This document shows, one piece after another, positions 5,746-7,410 of a stretch of DNA of 7,410 nt. A model generated the notes under the pieces. That model ran no database searches. It was not told the DNA's origin and saw nothing but the letters and a program-made list of their open reading frames with translations. Both the position numbers and the translations under genes were made by a program. This DNA is from an uncultured Clostridia bacterium (lineage in GTDB: Bacteria; Bacillota; Clostridia; TANB77; CAG-508). The stretch covers positions 1 through 7,410 of the forward strand of contig CAKPNI010000047.1 in assembly GCA_934168355.1 (NCBI GenBank). Direction: 5' to 3'. Within the stretch, counting starts at the first letter, position 1. Each line of letters opens with the position of its first letter.

Positions 5746-7287
5746 CTATTTGATGTAAAGGGTAGCACGTGCAGAAAGAAAATCATATGTATCAATAGGC
5801 TTTCTCAAACTATTATAGCCTGTTGGAGGTGAATCAAAAGCAGTACTGCCTCCTCGATAAATCCTAATATCTGTTACATCATTTTCCATTGTCCATTCGA
5901 AGTGGCAACCATATAAATCAAATACATTATTTATTCTATCATTCTTACTACTTCCAGTTATTCTATTAGCATTATCGTTTCTTTTGGTTTCATCAGCCTT
6001 TCCTACTATATTTCCCGTCTTTGCCATCCAATTCATCATTGCATCATATTGGCTTCCCCAAATCATATTGCTTACAACTTTATCGCTATCTGTTGTAAAT
6101 GTTTTTATTTTTTTGTATAGTCCATACCAACTTCTTGTTTCAGTATTGGTTGAATCTGTCGTGATTGTATTATTTTCTTCTATACTTGCATCTTTGAATA
6201 CTATCTCCTTTGTTGTTTTATCTAATCCTGCTTCATATCTTGCCACATAAAACCCTTTATATTTTAATACACTTGCTATCATCGTATTGTATTCTGTTGT
6301 TAACTTTTCTTTTGTTATTTTTCCATCTACTGTATCAGAATCAGTACCATCATAAATAGTTACATCTGGTTCTCTATAATCTGATTCTCCTCCATAATAG
6401 TTTTCTTTAGTTCCAAAAATTAGAAATGCATTATTTTCAGAAAATGCATACAATAATCCCATATAATCACTTCCAATTTTTACTGCCATTGGAGTATAAG
6501 TTTTTCCACTTGAAGTTCCATTAGTTTCACTCGTTGGTAAATTAGCGGTCTTACTTGTGTCTAATACTGCATCTTCTACTGGTACCCAAACAAACTCACT
6601 GTTCTTTATATTAACTACAACTCCAGTATCTACTGTTCCCTCTACATATGTTGCACCAATTGGCTTAGCAAAATATTTTCCTTCTCCATCTGCTGTTGCT
6701 TGAGCATTTGCATCAATTCCATAATTATCGGGATTTTTGATAAGCGTTCCTGCTACTTGACCTGTGGCACTATCTGGCGTACTTTTGGTCCATGTTGTTG
6801 TATTTATCTTTGAATATATAACTTTACCATTTACTTCTACAAATAAATTATAAATTCCAGAAGTTTTTGCATCTTGATCCAATGCTATCATGTTTCCATT
6901 TGCTCCTGTTTTTTCAATAAAACTCCAATTTGTTACTGTATCTACTGTTGTTCCTGTTCCCCAACCGTATTTTATTGTCTTTACATCTAAGTTTGTATCA
7001 TTAAAATTAAATTCTACTCTTAAATCATTCATTTTATGTGATATTTTAACAACTTTCATAGATACATTGTTTATTTTAGATAGCTTTTCATATTCTTCCT
7101 TTAATACATTTTCGTCGTTAAAAATGTTTTCTTCGTAATTTGATTTAATTTGCCTATATTCTCTATCTACCGCTGTCTTTTTACTTTGCATATATATTTG
7201 TACAGAGGCAACTGCTGCTACAAAGAACATGCATGAAACTAGTACAAATAATGTTATAGAACCTCTTTGATTTCTTAAATTTAGCAT
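5746..7287 (-). CDS. Membrane-anchored pseudopilin-like protein with a degenerate FGE-sulfatase (SUMF1/C-type-lectin-fold) domain
   Basis: The product has 513 residues. Residues 1-10 (MLNLRNQRGS) precede a hydrophobic helix (ITLFVLVSCMFFVAAVASVQIYM, about 11-33). This resembles prepilin or TadE/TadG-type N termini with Gly before the helix, although the Glu-5 of type IV pilins is absent. A charged, possibly coiled-coil stretch follows (35-70), then an Ig- or Fn3-like region (about 75-165). The C-terminal half, from about 195, has the pattern of clostridial FGE/SUMF1-like domains: NSEFVWVPV, YKGFYVARYEAG, SWYGLYKKIKTF, NMIWGSQYDAMMNWM, INNVFDLYGCHFEWTME, RIYRGG, and a terminal TLYIK. The catalytic cysteine pair of true formylglycine-generating enzymes is not seen, and the usual GNVWEW reads GCHFEW. 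A ligand-binding or structural surface role is therefore more likely than catalysis. AAAGGAG (7300-7294) supports the start. The promoter is not obvious because a terminator hairpin lies just upstream. Confidence 0.8.
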   Translation of the reverse strand: MLNLRNQRGSITLFVLVSCMFFVAAVASVQIYMQSKKTAVDREYRQIKSNYEENIFNDENVLKEEYEKLSKINNVSMKVVKISHKMNDLRVEFNFNDTNLDVKTIKYGWGTGTTVDTVTNWSFIEKTGANGNMIALDQDAKTSGIYNLFVEVNGKVIYSKINTTTWTKSTPDSATGQVAGTLIKNPDNYGIDANAQATADGEGKYFAKPIGATYVEGTVDTGVVVNIKNSEFVWVPVEDAVLDTSKTANLPTSETNGTSSGKTYTPMAVKIGSDYMGLLYAFSENNAFLIFGTKENYYGGESDYREPDVTIYDGTDSDTVDGKITKEKLTTEYNTMIASVLKYKGFYVARYEAGLDKTTKEIVFKDASIEENNTITTDSTNTETRSWYGLYKKIKTFTTDSDKVVSNMIWGSQYDAMMNWMAKTGNIVGKADETKRNDNANRITGSSKNDRINNVFDLYGCHFEWTMENDVTDIRIYRGGSTAFDSPPTGYNSLRKPIDTYDFLSARATLYIK

Positions 7288-7304
7288 ATAATTCTCCTTT
7301 TATT

Positions 7305-7331
7305 AAAAAAAGGCAAGTAACAATACTTGCC
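7305..7331 (-). terminator. Rho-independent terminator of the gene at the right edge
   Basis: GGCAAGTA (7312-7319) and TACTTGCC (7324-7331) form a perfect 8-bp stem with a four-base loop. Read leftward it is followed by seven T residues (7311-7305), a canonical intrinsic terminator eight bases after the stop codon of the gene ending at 7340. On the other strand the stem is followed by ATTTTTATTT, so it could also work rightward, although no rightward gene is seen there. It ends only 17 bases before the ATG of the next leftward gene (7287). Confidence 0.85.
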
Positions 7332-7339
7332 ATTTTTAT

Positions 7340-7410
7340 TTATACTTTTATTCTTTTTTTACTTACTACTTGTGCTGGTGGTATTAATGGACAATATGTA
7401 TTATCATCAT
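7340..7410 (-). CDS. 3' end of a leftward gene cut by the right window edge
   Basis: One minus-strand frame is open from the window edge to a TAA at 7342-7340, giving 22 residues: DDNTYCPLIPPAQVV followed by the basic tail SKKRIKV. The canonical terminator that follows at 7331-7305 is the main support that this is a true gene end. Another minus-strand frame opens with ATG ATG but stops after eight codons and is not credible. The fragment is too short to assign a family. Confidence 0.5.
   Translation of the reverse strand, partial: DDNTYCPLIPPAQVVSKKRIKV

Noticed and set aside
5984..7138. Two rightward frames (5984-6250 and 6890-7138) inside the lectin-fold gene
   Set aside because: They are antisense shadows; the leftward frame carries a full set of recognisable FGE-like motifs.
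1..7410. tRNA, rRNA, insertion sequence or CRISPR array
   Set aside because: No cloverleaf, rRNA-like segment, transposase frame or regularly spaced direct repeats were seen on either strand.

Overview
The window is AT-rich, uses TGA as a stop, and has strong purine-rich ribosome binding sites. It carries a nutrient-type spore germination receptor operon together with an LPXTG-type wall-anchored surface protein. That combination points to an endospore-forming, Gram-positive member of the Clostridia, plausibly an uncultured gut-type lineage. The host assignment is inference; no rRNA or other marker gene is present.

Layout: positions 1-27 hold the first nine codons of a leftward gene with its own near-consensus sigma-A promoter (63-91). 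Positions 107-150 hold the terminator of the next leftward gene, which encodes a secreted LPKTG-anchored protein (156-1220) transcribed from a TTGAAA-N17-TATAAT promoter at 1260-1288. A divergent spacer of 189 bp separates it from the rightward germination operon: gerAA-type (1410-3075, broken by a one-base frameshift near 2835-2838), gerAB-type (3099-4193), gerAC-type (4190-5455) and a 59-residue two-helix membrane protein (5467-5646). The small gene sits where the small 'D' subunits of some Bacillus germinant receptors are found. A plausible sigma-G-like promoter precedes the operon.

A leftward gene (5746-7287) converges on the operon. It encodes a 513-residue protein with an N-terminal pseudopilin-like membrane segment and a C-terminal formylglycine-generating-enzyme-like (SUMF1/C-type-lectin-fold) domain without the catalytic cysteine pair. 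Between the convergent genes lies a compact structured element (5656-5740). Its imperfect pairs become G-U pairs only when read as leftward RNA, so it appears to be the 3' end of the leftward transcript. At the right edge, a terminator hairpin (7305-7331) and the last 22 codons of another leftward gene (7340-7410) complete the window.

Functionally, the A, B and C subunits would form an inner-membrane germinant receptor in the spore, with the small protein as a possible modulator. The flanking leftward genes encode cell-surface proteins and have no obvious mechanistic link to germination. The most notable points are the frameshift in gerAA, the missing lipobox cysteine in the C subunit, the unlisted small D-like protein, the strand-specific RNA structure, and the lectin-fold protein whose 3' end loosely resembles a diversity-generating retroelement target.
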